From NCBI GenBank assembly GCA_029783825.1, contig JAREIK010017918.1, forward strand, positions 2,030,501 through 2,094,500: a DNA stretch of 64,000 nt, read 5' to 3'. Source of the DNA: Sapria himalayana (Eukaryota > Streptophyta > Magnoliopsida > Malpighiales > Rafflesiaceae). A program made the translations under genes and the position numbers. Below the pieces are notes generated by a model that was not told the origin of the DNA, did no database searches, and saw only the letters and a list, made by a program, of their open reading frames with translations. The stretch's first letter is position 1, and each line of letters begins with the position of its first letter. Shown piece by piece: positions 1 through 10,870 of this stretch.

Positions 1-121
1 GTGACCAATATAACGGACAATCAACCAATAATATGTCATAAGATGATTACGTTTACTGTGCCTAAGGGTGTACGTGTATCTATCAGGCGATCTCCTGCAC
101 ATACTGCAAGACGGGTTAGTG

Positions 122-336
122 TGCCAAAGCTTAATTAATCATGCGCCTCAAGTGTGTCTTATGCCTCAAGGCTCTAAAAGGTTTTGCGCCTCGGTGTACT
201 TTGCTCCTTAACTAACTATGGGTTGGGTGCGCTTCAAATAAAAAAGTATGCACCTCAAGTGCACCTTGCGCCTTAAGGCCCCAAAAGACTTTTGCATCTC
301 GGTGCGACTTGCGCCTTAAATAACTATGACCTCGTC
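122..336. repeat. Two tandem copies of an hAT-type terminal segment (F/G/H family)
   Basis: Two adjacent units of about 80 bp, near 143-226 and 251-336, each run from a CCTCAAG motif through TTTTGC and CTCGGTGY to CCTTAA(A/C)TAACTATG. The same terminal motif, ending in AACTATG, closes elements F, G and H in this window, so these look like right-hand ends of that hAT family lying in tandem. No matching left end or target duplication was found; the left part may lie outside the window. Confidence 0.5.
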
Positions 337-344
337 CCACGAAT

Positions 345-1790
345 ATAAAAACATCTCACCTTAAAACACCTTTTAAAAATTTGGCACTAGCAAAGAAAGA
401 TTAATAAACTATGTTATCTATTATGCATTAAGATATTTTAATAAAACAAATTTTTTAAATGTATGAGATAACTTTCATTCTCATTTGTACCATTAGGTTA
501 ATTAAATAACACAAACACACACATAATAAAAAAAGTTTTACTTAATGGCTAGCCTCTGATAATTATAACAAACATATTAATAGATATTCTATTATTAGAA
601 GAATTATCAAAAAGTAAAATAAATATTTATTTTGAATATCATATTTTCTTAAAATATTCATCATACATTACATATAACAAGGTCATTATAAGAATGAAAA
701 ATCTCAAAAATCAAAAAATATTTTATTAAATTTTCATTTTGAAGCTATATAGCAGATAGTAAGACATATGAATAATGCATCATCATGACTAATCAAAATA
801 TCGAATACTATAGACAAAACTCTACTATATATTCTAAATTTATTAAATTTTTATTAATTTTTTTAACTCATAATATTTTATAATATCATTATAATTAGTG
901 AACCTAAAAATTCTATAATATGTAAGTTAAAAGTATGTATAAATAATAGTAACTATTTTAGGTTTCTTCAAAAGGCTAATTGAAATATTAATGATCATAA
1001 TTAATTTGGTTATACCTTCACTTTCAAAATCATTAGAATATATAAAGGAAGTCAATGAAACTAAAATTAATTCAATTTCAATGATTCTGCCACTCAGTTA
1101 GACTTGTGTAAGATCTAATATAATTTATTGTTGTGTATATTAATCATCATCCCTCTTAGGGTACTCAACACCACATACACTCCTACGTGTATATATTTTT
1201 TTATAATATATGTATTATGTCGATTCATCTTTGACACTCCTAAAATTTTTATTTTTTATTATCTTAAAATGAGTTCACATTACCAAAGTTTGACTATTTT
1301 TATATTTTTTAAATAAATGAATTTAGGTCAAAACCATTGAAAAAAATATAATTTTGATCTCAAACTTTTTAGTAGAACATTATCATTTAATCTATGTTAA
1401 ATTTATTATTGTTAAACTCACTATTTATTATTTTTTTTAATTTATATTTAAAATTTTAAATTATGTAATAACTAAATTTAACACAAATAAAAAATTTGTG
1501 TATCATACCCACAACCACGTCATGTTAATTTATTTGAGAAGCATGTGGCCTGCAATTATATTCAACTTTATATTGTAACACCACTTTTCATCACTTTTCA
1601 CGACCTCAAAAATCACAATAGAAAAGCAAAGATAAAAAAGGAAAAATAAAAAATAAGATAAGAGATAAGAGAATGAAATTCTAAAAATTTTTATTCTATA
1701 TTCATGAATTTTTTTATATTATAATAATATATTTTTTAAAAAGGTTTTAAAAGTTATTAAATTTTTTTATTTTTTTAAATTTTTTTGTTT
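345..1790. other. AT-rich spacer, no gene seen
   Basis: Strongly AT-rich sequence with only short chance reading frames. Nothing with a recognisable domain, TIR or LTR was seen. Confidence 0.5.
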
Positions 1791-1990
1791 TTTTATTTTT
1801 TTTATTTTTTTTATTTTTTTTATTATTTTTATTTTTTTAAATTTTTTAATTTTTTTAATTTTTTTAATTTTTAAAATTTATTTAATTTTTTATTTCAAGT
1901 TTTCAAAAAAAAATTTAATTTTTTAATTTTTTAATTTTTTAATTTTTTAATTTTTTAATTTTTTAATTTTTTAATTTTTTAATTTTTTAA
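1791..1990. repeat. T-rich low-complexity repeat, 8-bp AATTTTTT units
   Basis: Runs of T interrupted by A, resolving from about 1914 into about ten head-to-tail copies of AATTTTTT. It lies just left of the copia-1 LTR, so that element landed in or next to simple-sequence DNA. Confidence 0.8.
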
Positions 1991-2050
1991 ATTTTTTTAA
2001 ATATTATTAATTTTTAAAATTTTGTAATTTTAAAAAAAATTTATTTTTTT

Positions 2051-2360
2051 TATAATAAAATAACATGACAAGAGAGTGAGAGATATAGGAGAAACATTGG
2101 AGAGATTTCTTATTCCTTCAATTATTTCCTGACTGATATAAAGGCTCCTTATTTATAAAATTTAATACATAAATATATTAATGTGTATATAAATACGTCA
2201 ATAAATATATACATCAATACACAAATTAATATACTAATAAATACATATTAATATATGCCAATTAATACATTTTAATCTATGAATAATAAAAATCACATGA
2301 ATATCAATAATCAAGAGATTAATAAAAAATAATGGACATCCATAATATTATTCATAATAC
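2051..2360 (-). repeat. copia-1 3' LTR
   Basis: Aligns with 8201-8509 almost without length change (offset about 6149-6150). Both copies share GAGAGTGAGAGATAT near one end and AATATTATTCATAATA at the other. By eye roughly 85% of positions agree, so the insertion is old. Terminal bases have lost the usual TG...CA. Confidence 0.85.
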
Positions 2361-2371
2361 TCCCCCTTTTT
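2361..2371 (-). other. Polypurine tract of copia-1
   Basis: On the minus strand AAAAAGGGGGA lies directly before the 3' LTR, the expected place for the plus-strand primer of an LTR retrotransposon. This fixes the element's orientation independently of its coding remnants. Confidence 0.75.
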
Positions 2372-2464
2372 GTTTATGATAATGTCTTATTAATATCCTT
2401 ACCAGAGTTACTCAGTGTGACAAAATCACGGTAATGAAAAAAAAAGTATAGAATAAAATATTAA

Positions 2465-4000
2465 TTTAAATCTCTGAGCCAATGCATTCCAATGCTATGA
2501 ACTAGTTTTTCAAATATTACAGCTGGTAGATCCTTGGTGAATAAATCTGCTAAATTATTAGTTAAACAAATTGATTGAACATCAATATCAACTACTTTTT
2601 AAAGATCATGTAAGAAAAAAAATTTTGATAATATAGGTTTTGTTATATCCCCTTTAATATATCTATTTTTTTAATTGAACAATACATACAGCATTATTTT
2701 CATAAAAAGTCATCAGGACCTCCTTGTTAAAAAACAAACCATGTGACCCACGAATATGAAGTATTACAGATTTTAATCAAAAATATTTCCGACTTATTTC
2801 ATGAATTGCTAAGATCTTTGCATGATTAGAAGATGTGGCAGTAAATGATTATTTCGTAAAACATTATAAAATAACTGTATCACCGCATGTGAACAAATAG
2901 CTCGTTTGTGATCAAGTATTATGAAGCTCAAACATTAACTACACATCTAAATAACTAATTAATTCTGATTTGGGTACATTAGGATAATATAGGCTAATGT
3001 CTATCATACATTGAAGATACCTGACTATATGTTTAATTTCATTTCAATCTCTTCTTGTTGGACAAGAATTATATCTTACTAACAAATTTACAAAAAATGA
3101 TATATCAGGTCGTGTATGACTTACAAGATACATTAGTACTCCAAAAGTACTAAGATATGATACTTCAGGACAATGAAGCTCTTCATCATCCATCCAAGAT
3201 CAGAAAAGATCTTTATTCGCATCAAATGACCTTAAAACCATTAAAGTGCTTAATGGATGGATATTATTCATATATAATAATTTCAACAGATTTGATATAT
3301 AAGCTAATTGATGAATAAAAAATTCATTCTCTAAGTATTTAATCTATAAAACAAGGCAAATTTTTGTTTTTCTGAGATTTTTCATCTCAAATCCATTCTT
3401 TAAGTTGTCTACTACTTTTGAAAGCTAATTTATAGTTCAGGTCATTAATATTAACTACAATTATAACAAACTCGGATCCAAACACCTTAATAAATACACA
3501 TGGACAAAGATAATCATTCTTATACCACTTTCACAATAAATAATCACCAAGACAATTATACCACATGCGTCCCGATTATTTCAACCCAGATAAAGATCTG
3601 CATAATTTTATTAAGTAAAATTCTCGAGGACCTAAATTATGTGTTGCAGGCAATTTTAATCTTTCTGGAATTTTTATGTAAATGCCACGGTCAAGTGATC
3701 CATATAAATAAGCTGTAACTAGATCCATTCACCACATACCAATTTTTTCATATATTATCAGACTAATTGAATATTGAAAAGTAGTTGCATCGACTATTGG
3801 GAAATACATCTCTTCATAATCATTATCAGGCCTTTGAGAAAATCATTGTGCAATTAACCGCACCTTGTATTTGACAACTTAATTTGTCTCATCTTATTTT
3901 TGCACAAATACTCATTTGTAATCTACAGGTTTGATACCATCAGGTGTACGTATAGTATGACCAAAATTTTCATGTTTTGAAAGAGAATTCAATTCTACTT
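2465..4000 (-). pseudogene. copia-1 reverse transcriptase / RNase H remnant
   Basis: Read in shifting frames on the minus strand, the segment shows a copia RT and RNase H in the normal order. Around 3530-3910 is the RT N-terminal part, with a TAYLYGSLD motif. Around 3447-3475 is the catalytic region, where the usual YVDD reads as NIND, so the active site is lost. Around 3100-3300 comes the RT connection region with a TRPDI motif. Around 2480-2700 is the RNase H tail with NLADLFTKDLP. Multiple stops and frameshifts make it a pseudogene. Motif recognition is from knowledge of the copia family; no alignment was run. Confidence 0.8.
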
Positions 4001-4339
4001 CAATTGTATCTTTTTATTTTGATCAATCATCTCTCTGTTTACATTCCTCGACAGACTTTTGCTCAAGGTCATTATTATCATTAACAATATTGAGTGTCAC
4101 ATTATAGGCAAATATTTCATTGACGTTAATTTTACTCCGATTCTACATTTGGCCAATTGTGATATAGTTTATTGAGAATTCTTGATTATCACAAGTTTCA
4201 GGTACCTGAATTTCTTCTGGAATTACAACTGTGGACTCTTCTAGAGCCATCAATTCCTCAACTTGATCCTTTAATCATTTTCTTTTTCAAGAATTGTTAT
4301 CTTTGGAGCCAACTGATCAACCACGTTTCCCTAATATTT

Positions 4340-5650
4340 TAGATTAATTAGCAACAAATTGTACTACAAGGATATTAATTCTAATTGAATCATTAGCAGC
4401 TGGTATGTAAGATGTAATTACTCTCTTTGGATTAGTGAATGCATCTGATAATTGATTTGTTAAATTTTGTAAATGAATAATCTTTTGAACTTCCAGTTCA
4501 CATTCCTTTGTGTGAGGGTCAAGATGAGACAACGACAATTAATTCCAACTAATAACTTATTCCTACTATTTATTTTCTTTCTTTAAAGTTAAAAAATCGA
4601 ATTCATCAAAAGGATAATCAGCAAAATGAATCATAAATAAATCTCCAGTTGATTGCTTTAAATATTTAATATCGATGAAGATTTATACCCAACTTGTATT
4701 CCCAATCTTCTTTGGAGATCCATTTTAATGCATTGTGGTGGAGTAATCAGAACATTTACCACATAACCAAAAATCCTTAAAGGGAAAATACTTGGTTCTC
4801 CACCAAAGATTAATTGTAAAGTAGAGAACTCATGATAATTTATTGGTCTAATACGAATCAGTATCATTGCATGCAAAATAGCATGGCCCCAAGTAGAAGT
4901 TGAGAACTTCATCCTCATTAGTAATGGTCTTGCAATCAATTGAATGAATTTATTAAATGATTCTGCAAGACCATTTTATGTATGAACATATACTATAGGA
5001 TATTAAACAATTATTCCAATAGATATATAATAATCATTAAAAGCTTGGAAAGTAAATTCTTCAGCATTGTCAAGACGAATTAACTTAATCAGATTATATG
5101 AAAAATAAACTCGTAACCAAATTATTTGAACAAGCAATCTAGCAAATATCTAGCTACACATTGATAACAAACAGATATGTGGTCATCTAGTTGATGCACC
5201 TATCAGAATTATAAAATATCAAAATGATCAACATGATAAATAAATAGGCCCACATATATCACCTTGTATATGTTGCAAAAATACAAAGAGTTATGTCCTT
5301 ATTTTTATTGGTAATGGTCTTATAATTACTTTTCCTTGTGAACAAGCAACAAAAAAAAATTTATTGGACAAAAAAATTGTTTGATTTTTCAGTGAATGTC
5401 CACTTGAATTTTTAATGATTCTCCGCATCATTATAAACCCAAGATATCTCAATTGATTATGTCAAACAATAAAATTATTTTCATCAGTAAACTTCTAATT
5501 TACTATGGCATGTGCCTCAATTGTGCTTATATTTGTGTAGTACAAATCAGAAAAAAAAATTGAATAATTTTTCTAATTTATTTTTCTTACCCGAGACAAC
5601 ATTGGTAATATATAAATACTCAGTATTGTCTTCATTCATAGTCACAATAT
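4340..5650 (-). pseudogene. copia-1 integrase remnant
   Basis: An open piece at 4658-4939 carries IARPLLMR, WGHAILHA and QRRLGIQVGY, typical of the C-terminal half of copia integrase. The next open piece, 4344-4538, continues toward RT with a CELEVQKIIHLQ motif. The catalytic core and GAG-pre-integrase zinc region should lie at about 5000-5650, where only interrupted similarity is visible. Frames change between pieces. Confidence 0.78.
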
Positions 5651-5699
5651 AATATTTATTTCGTCTAATATATTTAAAACTCAATAAATTTTTTTGAGA

Positions 5700-5910
5700 C
5701 ATTATTATTTGTATAATACATCATCAATATGAATTTTTTTGTTCCTCCGAATAACAATATATTAGCTCTTTCAAAATCTTCAATTAATTTTGCACTACCC
5801 GATATTATATTCACATTCAATCATTACATTATTAAAAAGAAAAAAAAAATTATCCGTAAGTATAATATACATTGATACACTATCTGCGAGACACGTATCA
5901 TTGTCACCGA
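5700..5910 (-). pseudogene. copia-1 aspartic protease remnant
   Basis: The minus-strand frame at 5795-5992 contains CLADSVSMYIILTDN, matching the retropepsin-like active-site neighbourhood of copia elements. The catalytic motif is normally D-S-A or D-S-G; here it reads DSV, so activity is unlikely. A following segment (ERANILLFGGTKKF) fits the flap region after a frame change. Confidence 0.65.
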
Positions 5911-6254
5911 TTGAAAATCCCACCAAATGAGTTTCCATTTTTATCATGAGAAACAAGATATAAAATAAGAAAATCATAAAATAACACAACAAAAATAACT
6001 TTTATTATTCAGTAGTATGATGACTTTCATAATAGTAGGCCAAATAAGTAAATATAAATAAAAAATATTTTATTTTTGAAGATTTTCTTCACCAAACAAG
6101 TATTCAATATTCGCTTCAGGCTGAATAAAAAAATTAGTAACATCTAGATGAGTCATATCATAAAGATCGGGATCAACACTCTCATCCTTAGAAACTAAAT
6201 TTGTCTCTACAATTTTTTTATCTTTCTTTTTCAATGATTCTTAGTAAAGATCAA

Positions 6255-6320
6255 ACAAATATTTTGGTATACGACAGGTAGGTGACCAATAACCTTTCAT
6301 GCCACAACGATAGCATACAT
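6255..6320 (-). pseudogene. copia-1 gag CCHC zinc knuckle
   Basis: The minus strand reads CYRCGMKGYWSPTC, the CX2CX4HX4C nucleocapsid knuckle with the histidine replaced by tyrosine. It is separated from the basic, RG-rich end of gag (about 7450-7520) by the inserted hAT element, which proves that the insertion came after the retrotransposon. Confidence 0.75.
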
Positions 6321-7091
6321 ATATCACTATTTTGCTATTTTTACCACTTTTATTGTCATTTTCAATATTCTCATCCTTTTGATATTCTGACATATTATTG
6401 GGTTGCCGATCGTAATTATAACCTATGCTGCACGGACACGGATACGAACACAGAGATACGACACGACAGGATACGGAGACACGGCAAATTCTAAAAAACT
6501 AAGATACGGATACGACTAGGATACGTCATGATAAAAAAAATAAAATTAAAAATAAAAATTATTAATTATAAATATTATGTATTTAAAAATAATTTAAAAT
6601 TCTGTATTTTAAAATAATTTAAAATTCTGTATTTTAAAATAATGTAAAAAAAATTTAAACCCTATAACGCCCCACCACCCTCCCTTTACAGTTTTGATTT
6701 TGGAACTCTCCCCCCTCCCGATACAGATTCCAAAACCGCCCTTCCCTTTATAGAATTAGGATGCCTTAAGTATTGTAGGCGCCTCGGCGGTGTGCTCCTC
6801 CCCTCCCCGTTTGACACAATGACAATTAACAACTATTTCTCGCAATCGACTTATTGGCAACTCACTGTCGGCGGTGTGCTTCTCAATTTATTTGAGATGT
6901 AAGAGTAATAGTAAATATATATAGTGTATTTCCGACGCGTTAGAATCGTAAAAACACGTCAGTTGGTAAACGACGCGTCTATAGGTAAACAACGTGTCTG
7001 TTGTTAACGACGACTGTTTCCAAACAACGCATTGGATGTCTCTGACGCGTATCTGATACGCCACGTGGCATATCGGACACGTACCCGACCC

Positions 7092-7366
7092 GTGTCCGAT
7101 CCGTGTCCGATCCGTGTCCGATCCGTGTCCGATCCGTGTCCGATCCGTGTCCGATCCGTGTCCGATCCGTGTCCGATCCGTGTCCGATCCGTGTCCGATC
7201 CGTGTCCGATCCATGTCCGATCCGTGTCCGATCCGTGTCCGATCCGTGTCCGATCCGTGTCCGATCCGTGTCCGATCCGTGTCCGATCCGTGTCCGATCC
7301 GTGTCCGATCCGTGTCCGATCCGTGTCCGATCCGTGTCCGATCCGTGTCCGATCCGTGTCCGATCC
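7092..7366. repeat. 11-bp minisatellite, 25 copies
   Basis: Twenty-five consecutive copies of GTGTCCGATCC with one substitution (ATG at 7213). Because 11 is not a multiple of 3 and the unit lacks stops in all frames, each strand reads open in every frame with an 11-residue period. These frames are not genes. Confidence 0.97.
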
Positions 7367-7409
7367 GTGTCGCCGTGTCCACGTGTCCGACACGTGGACA
7401 CGGCGACAC
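7367..7409. repeat. Perfect 21-bp palindrome with 1-nt centre
   Basis: Left arm 7367-7387 (GTGTCGCCGTGTCCACGTGTC, shown as 20+1: GTGTCGCCGTGTCCACGTGT then C) is an exact inverted copy of 7389-7409 around a single C at 7388. It sits between the 11-bp array and the right TIR of hAT-N1, and its GTGTCC core is the array motif. It could form a cruciform or a subterminal transposase-binding site. Confidence 0.93.
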
Positions 7410-7439
7410 GGCAGTTCCTAGGCGTATCCGTGCAACGTA

Positions 7440-8190
7440 GATTATAACTATTGCAACCACGTCCTCGTCCACGTTCACGACCCCAACTATGACCACGACC
7501 ATGACCGCGGCCTCGACTTTGTCCATTATAAGGGTGATATATTACCATATTTACATCATAGGATGGAGCCGAACCAGTTGGACGACCCTCATGATTTTGC
7601 AACAAAAGCTCATTATTTTGTTTAGCCATAAAAACATGAAATGAATTCAAAATATTTCTTAAAGTTTTTTTCATTGTGTTACTATTGTAGGAGCACATTG
7701 GATGCATAAAAAGTGGAGAGTATTTTCTCCAACATATCCTCATCGGTAATTTTTTTCTCAACATAACTAATTTTAAATATTATTGAGTTATACTCACTCA
7801 CAGATTTACAATCTTGTAGTCTCAATTGCATTCAGTCATAGGAAACTTTTAGGAGAATTATTGTTCTCTGATATTCATACCTTTCCTTTAAACTGTTCCA
7901 CAGAACAAGTAGATCCTTTACCGTGAAATATTCATTTTTCAATCCTTCATGAAGGTGACAACAAAGAAAAATCATCACTTTGATTTTTTCTTGAATGGAC
8001 GTTGCATTCTTTTATTTAATTATATCTCCAAGACCATTTACATCTAGATGGATTTCAACATCTAGTATCTATGACAAAAAATTCTTTCCCATGATATCAA
8101 GAGTGACAAATTCTAATTTTACAAGATTCGACATAATAATACTCCAAAATATCTTTAATATATATTTTGAAAATCTAACAGAGCTTCGTA
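7440..8190 (-). pseudogene. copia-1 gag (UBN2-type) remnant
   Basis: The minus strand shows, in interrupted frames, the typical copia gag succession: a WxSLKERYEYQ-like stretch (about 7870-7900), MQLRLQDCKSVSEYN (about 7800), a DEDMLEKIL-like stretch (about 7735) and AKQNNELLLQNHEGRPTGS (about 7560-7630), followed by an RG-rich basic tail. The 261-codon frame at 6979-7764 is the only intact piece and runs on into the tandem array of hAT-N1, so its C-terminus is artificial. Confidence 0.78.
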
Positions 8191-8200
8191 CTGATAAAGT

Positions 8201-8509
8201 ATTACAAAATAGAAAAACAAGAGAGTGAGAGATATTGGAGAAACAGGTGAGAGATTTCTTATTTCTTCAAGTATTTCCTGACTCATACAAAGATTCCCTA
8301 TTTATAAAGTTTAATACATGAATACATTAATATGTATATAAATATATCAATGAATATATACAACAATTCACAAATAAATGTACCAATAAATACATATTAA
8401 TTCATGTCAATTAATACATATTAATTTATGAATAATTAAAATTATAAGAATATCAATAGTCAATAGATTAATGAAAAGTTTATGGACAAAAATAATATTA
8501 TTCATAATA
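8201..8509 (-). repeat. copia-1 5' LTR
   Basis: Direct repeat of 2051-2360. Just inside it, at 8181-8200, GAGCTTCGTACTGATAA resembles the primer-binding neighbourhood found next to copia 5' LTRs, although it does not match the classic initiator-Met site exactly. Confidence 0.82.
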
Positions 8510-8765
8510 TTTTTAATTTTTTTATTTATTAAATTTTCAAAATTTTTAAAATTTAAAAATGGTATAAATCAGATAATCATCGATATTATATTGTAGCCGT
8601 TGGATACAAATCTGATAGCTAGATATCATCAAATCTTAAAACAATTATTTTTTATCGACACTGAAAGCAACAAATAATACTTGTCACTTTTCATATCAAG
8701 GCTCAATACTTGAAATCATAACACACACGACCACGAGTGACGAGGCATGAAAAGAATAATAAGGC

Positions 8766-9083
8766 AAGCTCTTTAAAAAAAATTGGGTCAAACCAGTTCG
8801 ACTAAGTCCATGACCCATCACTCATGACCCAAGCTCTATCTTGGGTCAAAAGCTTCTAGACCTTGCCTACTTAGCGAGACACTCGAGTTGTGCCTGGCCT
8901 GGCATGAAACAGAAATGCTATAGGCCCAACACAACACGAGTCATGCCTCGAACCGGCATGACCCCAATTCAAGCATGGTTCTGGATTGTCATGCCAGGCA
9001 AGACATAACTAATATGGGTCATGCCCAAGGCATGTCTAGGCCATCTAGGTCGCCTAGACTGCCCAGCACACTTGACACCTCTA
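8766..9083. mobile_element. Degenerate GC-rich hAT-derived island
   Basis: A GC-rich island rich in CATGCC/GGCATG words in AT-rich DNA. It ends in CTTGACACCTCTA, the same right terminus as elements A-D. The left terminus and a target duplication could not be identified with certainty. CG dinucleotides are largely replaced by TG/CA compared with B and C, which suggests an old methylated copy. Confidence 0.5.
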
Positions 9084-9099
9084 TAGTAGGCATGCAGTG

Positions 9100-9340
9100 A
9101 TGGTACACTATGATACATAGTGGTGGTGTGTGGTGGCATTTTTGGGCATCAACCCTAATTGGGACAAATGGTGATGCATGATAGTGCATGAAAGTGCATG
9201 GTGATGCGTAGTGGCACTCAATGGCAAATGATATTGTTTAGGCAAAAAGTCTAAATAAGATTTCAGCATATTTATAAAAAACAAAAATTAAGAATTGTAA
9301 AAAACTCTAATAGTGTGTAGATTTTTTATTAGGAGGAATT
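9100..9340 (+). other. GTGG-rich leader-like sequence
   Basis: Rich in GTGGTG and GTGCATG, resembling the untranslated leaders that follow primer binding sites of LTR elements elsewhere in the window (35714 onward, 39325 onward, 63780 onward). No frame is open for long. Confidence 0.35.
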
Positions 9341-9720
9341 ATAATTGTATGACACAATAAAAATAAATTATCATAACACGGGTAGATGGAGGAGCATCAA
9401 TTCAATGCATACAATATAGAAAGATAAGTCACACCAAAAATAATTATTAAATATTATATAAAATATGATACCAAGAACTTTACACAATAATAAAGAGATA
9501 AGATGACAAACGAAGTCATTCATAAATCCCCATTGATTTCAACAATCATGACACTTATACTTACTAGAGATGAGCATACAAAATTTCTTTTCAAAAATAG
9601 TAACATAATCTTTTTTTCTTTCATATATCACTTGTTTCACTTGAACACTCACTTCAGACTCTTGAATTATCAATACAAAAGTTAATACACATATTATTGC
9701 TAATTATATTTTATTCATTA
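9341..9720. repeat. LTR-like dispersed repeat
   Basis: Blocks such as CTTATACTTACTAGAGATGA (9552-9571) and CAGACTCTTG recur in the same order at about 39830-40010, and weaker traces occur at 22530-22680 and 53550-53760. This looks like an LTR or UTR shared by several copia remnants; orientation is unresolved. Confidence 0.45.
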
Positions 9721-10590
9721 CTATTAAGAATTAATGTTAATAATAAAAAATACAATAACGCTCAATGATAATATCATATAAATACATTCTCATAAAATAA
9801 GATAAAAAATTAGAGCAGCCCATAAGTTAGGAGCTCCCATCAAAAATATAAAAAAATATAATATAGAATAAATAAGCAAATTGCAAAACTCTTCGTAAAA
9901 CTGATGCATAGAACTCTATGACATCATTTTTAAAAAAAATAAGTTAAAACATCTTCAAAATATTTGTAAAAATATATGATAACTACTTTGTTATCTAAAT
10001 ATATATTGTAGTAACTGTCACATCTTATATCTTTTCTTTAAAGAATGAACAATTACCCATATATATTCCATTTTCCTTTTGAAATACTAAATTTAATATT
10101 TTATATATTATTATCATATTGTCATAATAAAAATAATAGGAAAAAATATAAACATTTGATCTCTCAAAATAAATGACACATCCAAAATAAATCACATGCA
10201 GCTATCATCATCATTTTAACTTTATCTATGAAATTGATCTTGAAATGATTATCTATATATTACTTTTCTGATGACAAAATTCCCTTCCAAATAAAGTATC
10301 AAACTCTTGTAAACTTCCTATAACTGTATGTTAGTACCCAACTCAAATTTAAATATCTAACCAAATTGCAAGCACTCATAATCCTTGAAAGATATTTAAA
10401 ATCTTTATGATTTGTTCACTTTCCTCAAAATATGAAAAATTGCGTTAAAATAAACATATATTATATCTGATCTAGTAATAGATAATTAATTTTCTTATAA
10501 TTTTTCTATAAATAATAGAGTCAACTAAAAAGAGCACATAAAAAATAAATATAATATATGAATAAATAAGAATATTTGCTGTAGTACAAC
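9721..10590. other. AT-rich copia debris, no gene seen
   Basis: Probably the 3' (RNase H) part of the minus-strand copia remnant whose RT is at 10600-10870, but no motif is clear enough to place. Confidence 0.35.
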
Positions 10591-10599
10591 CAAAAAGAC

Positions 10600-10870
10600 T
10601 AATATCTCAAGAGTAGCAAGTGAATCTTTTCCGTAACAATATAATATCTCATATAATAAGCAACATCAATTTCAATATAATACACAAGTCTCCCAAAACC
10701 TTTCATTTAAAATTATGTTTAATAGAATTTATTGAGTTGGATACAAAAAAAACGTATCATCTCTATTAATCAGAATGTTATTCATATAGACAATCAGCAA
10801 AATTATTTTGAAATCATTACTTCTCTAAAAAAATAAAGAAAACTTTATAATACATGTGTAACCCAAAAAA
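10600..10870 (-). pseudogene. copia reverse transcriptase fragment
   Basis: Minus-strand frames read SNDFKIILLIVYMNNILI, matching the catalytic strand region of copia RT with YVDD changed to YMNN. After a frameshift comes KMKGFGRLVYYIEIDVAYY, matching the downstream LGKLKYFLGIEVA-type segment. Stops and the lost catalytic aspartates show it is dead. It is a second copia body, distinct from copia-1. Confidence 0.7.

Larger units (their letters stand above)
6423..7440. mobile_element. Non-autonomous hAT element (hAT-N1) in copia-1 gag
   Basis: Perfect 8-bp target duplication ATTATAAC at 6415-6422 and 7441-7448. Imperfect terminal inverted repeats start CTATGCTGCACGGACACG on the left and, reverse-complemented, CTACGTTGCACGGATACG on the right. 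An 8-bp duplication plus short TIRs is the hAT signature. It carries no transposase; the interior is AT-rich on the left and a GC-rich tandem array on the right. The 129- and 212-codon frames crossing it are products of the stop-free array. Confidence 0.9.
2051..8510 (-). mobile_element. Ty1/copia LTR retrotransposon (copia-1), complete but decayed, with hAT insertion
   Basis: Two direct repeats of about 310 bp bracket the element. On the minus strand the order is 5' LTR (right), gag, protease, integrase, reverse transcriptase, RNase H, a purine tract, then 3' LTR (left), which is the Ty1/copia order with integrase before RT. Recognisable pieces are the UBN2-type gag (about 7440-8190), a CCHC knuckle (about 6255-6320), protease (about 5700-5910), integrase (about 4340-5650), RT (about 3000-4000) and the RNase H tail (about 2470-2950). 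All are broken by stops and frameshifts. Length is 6.46 kb, or about 5.4 kb without the inserted hAT element. No clear target duplication could be read because both flanks are T-rich. Confidence 0.88.

Noticed and set aside
1128..1316. 62-codon frame rich in Ile, Phe and Leu as a membrane protein
   Set aside because: Hydrophobic composition follows from AT-rich DNA; no promoter, homology or splice signal seen.
7092..7366. Possible CRISPR array
   Set aside because: Units are contiguous with no spacers, and the host is a plant nucleus.
6979..7447. Overlapping 108-261-codon frames with SDPCPIRVRSV or GHGSDTDRTRI repeats
   Set aside because: Products of the 11-bp array. Only the first ~100 residues of the 261-codon frame are real copia gag remnant.
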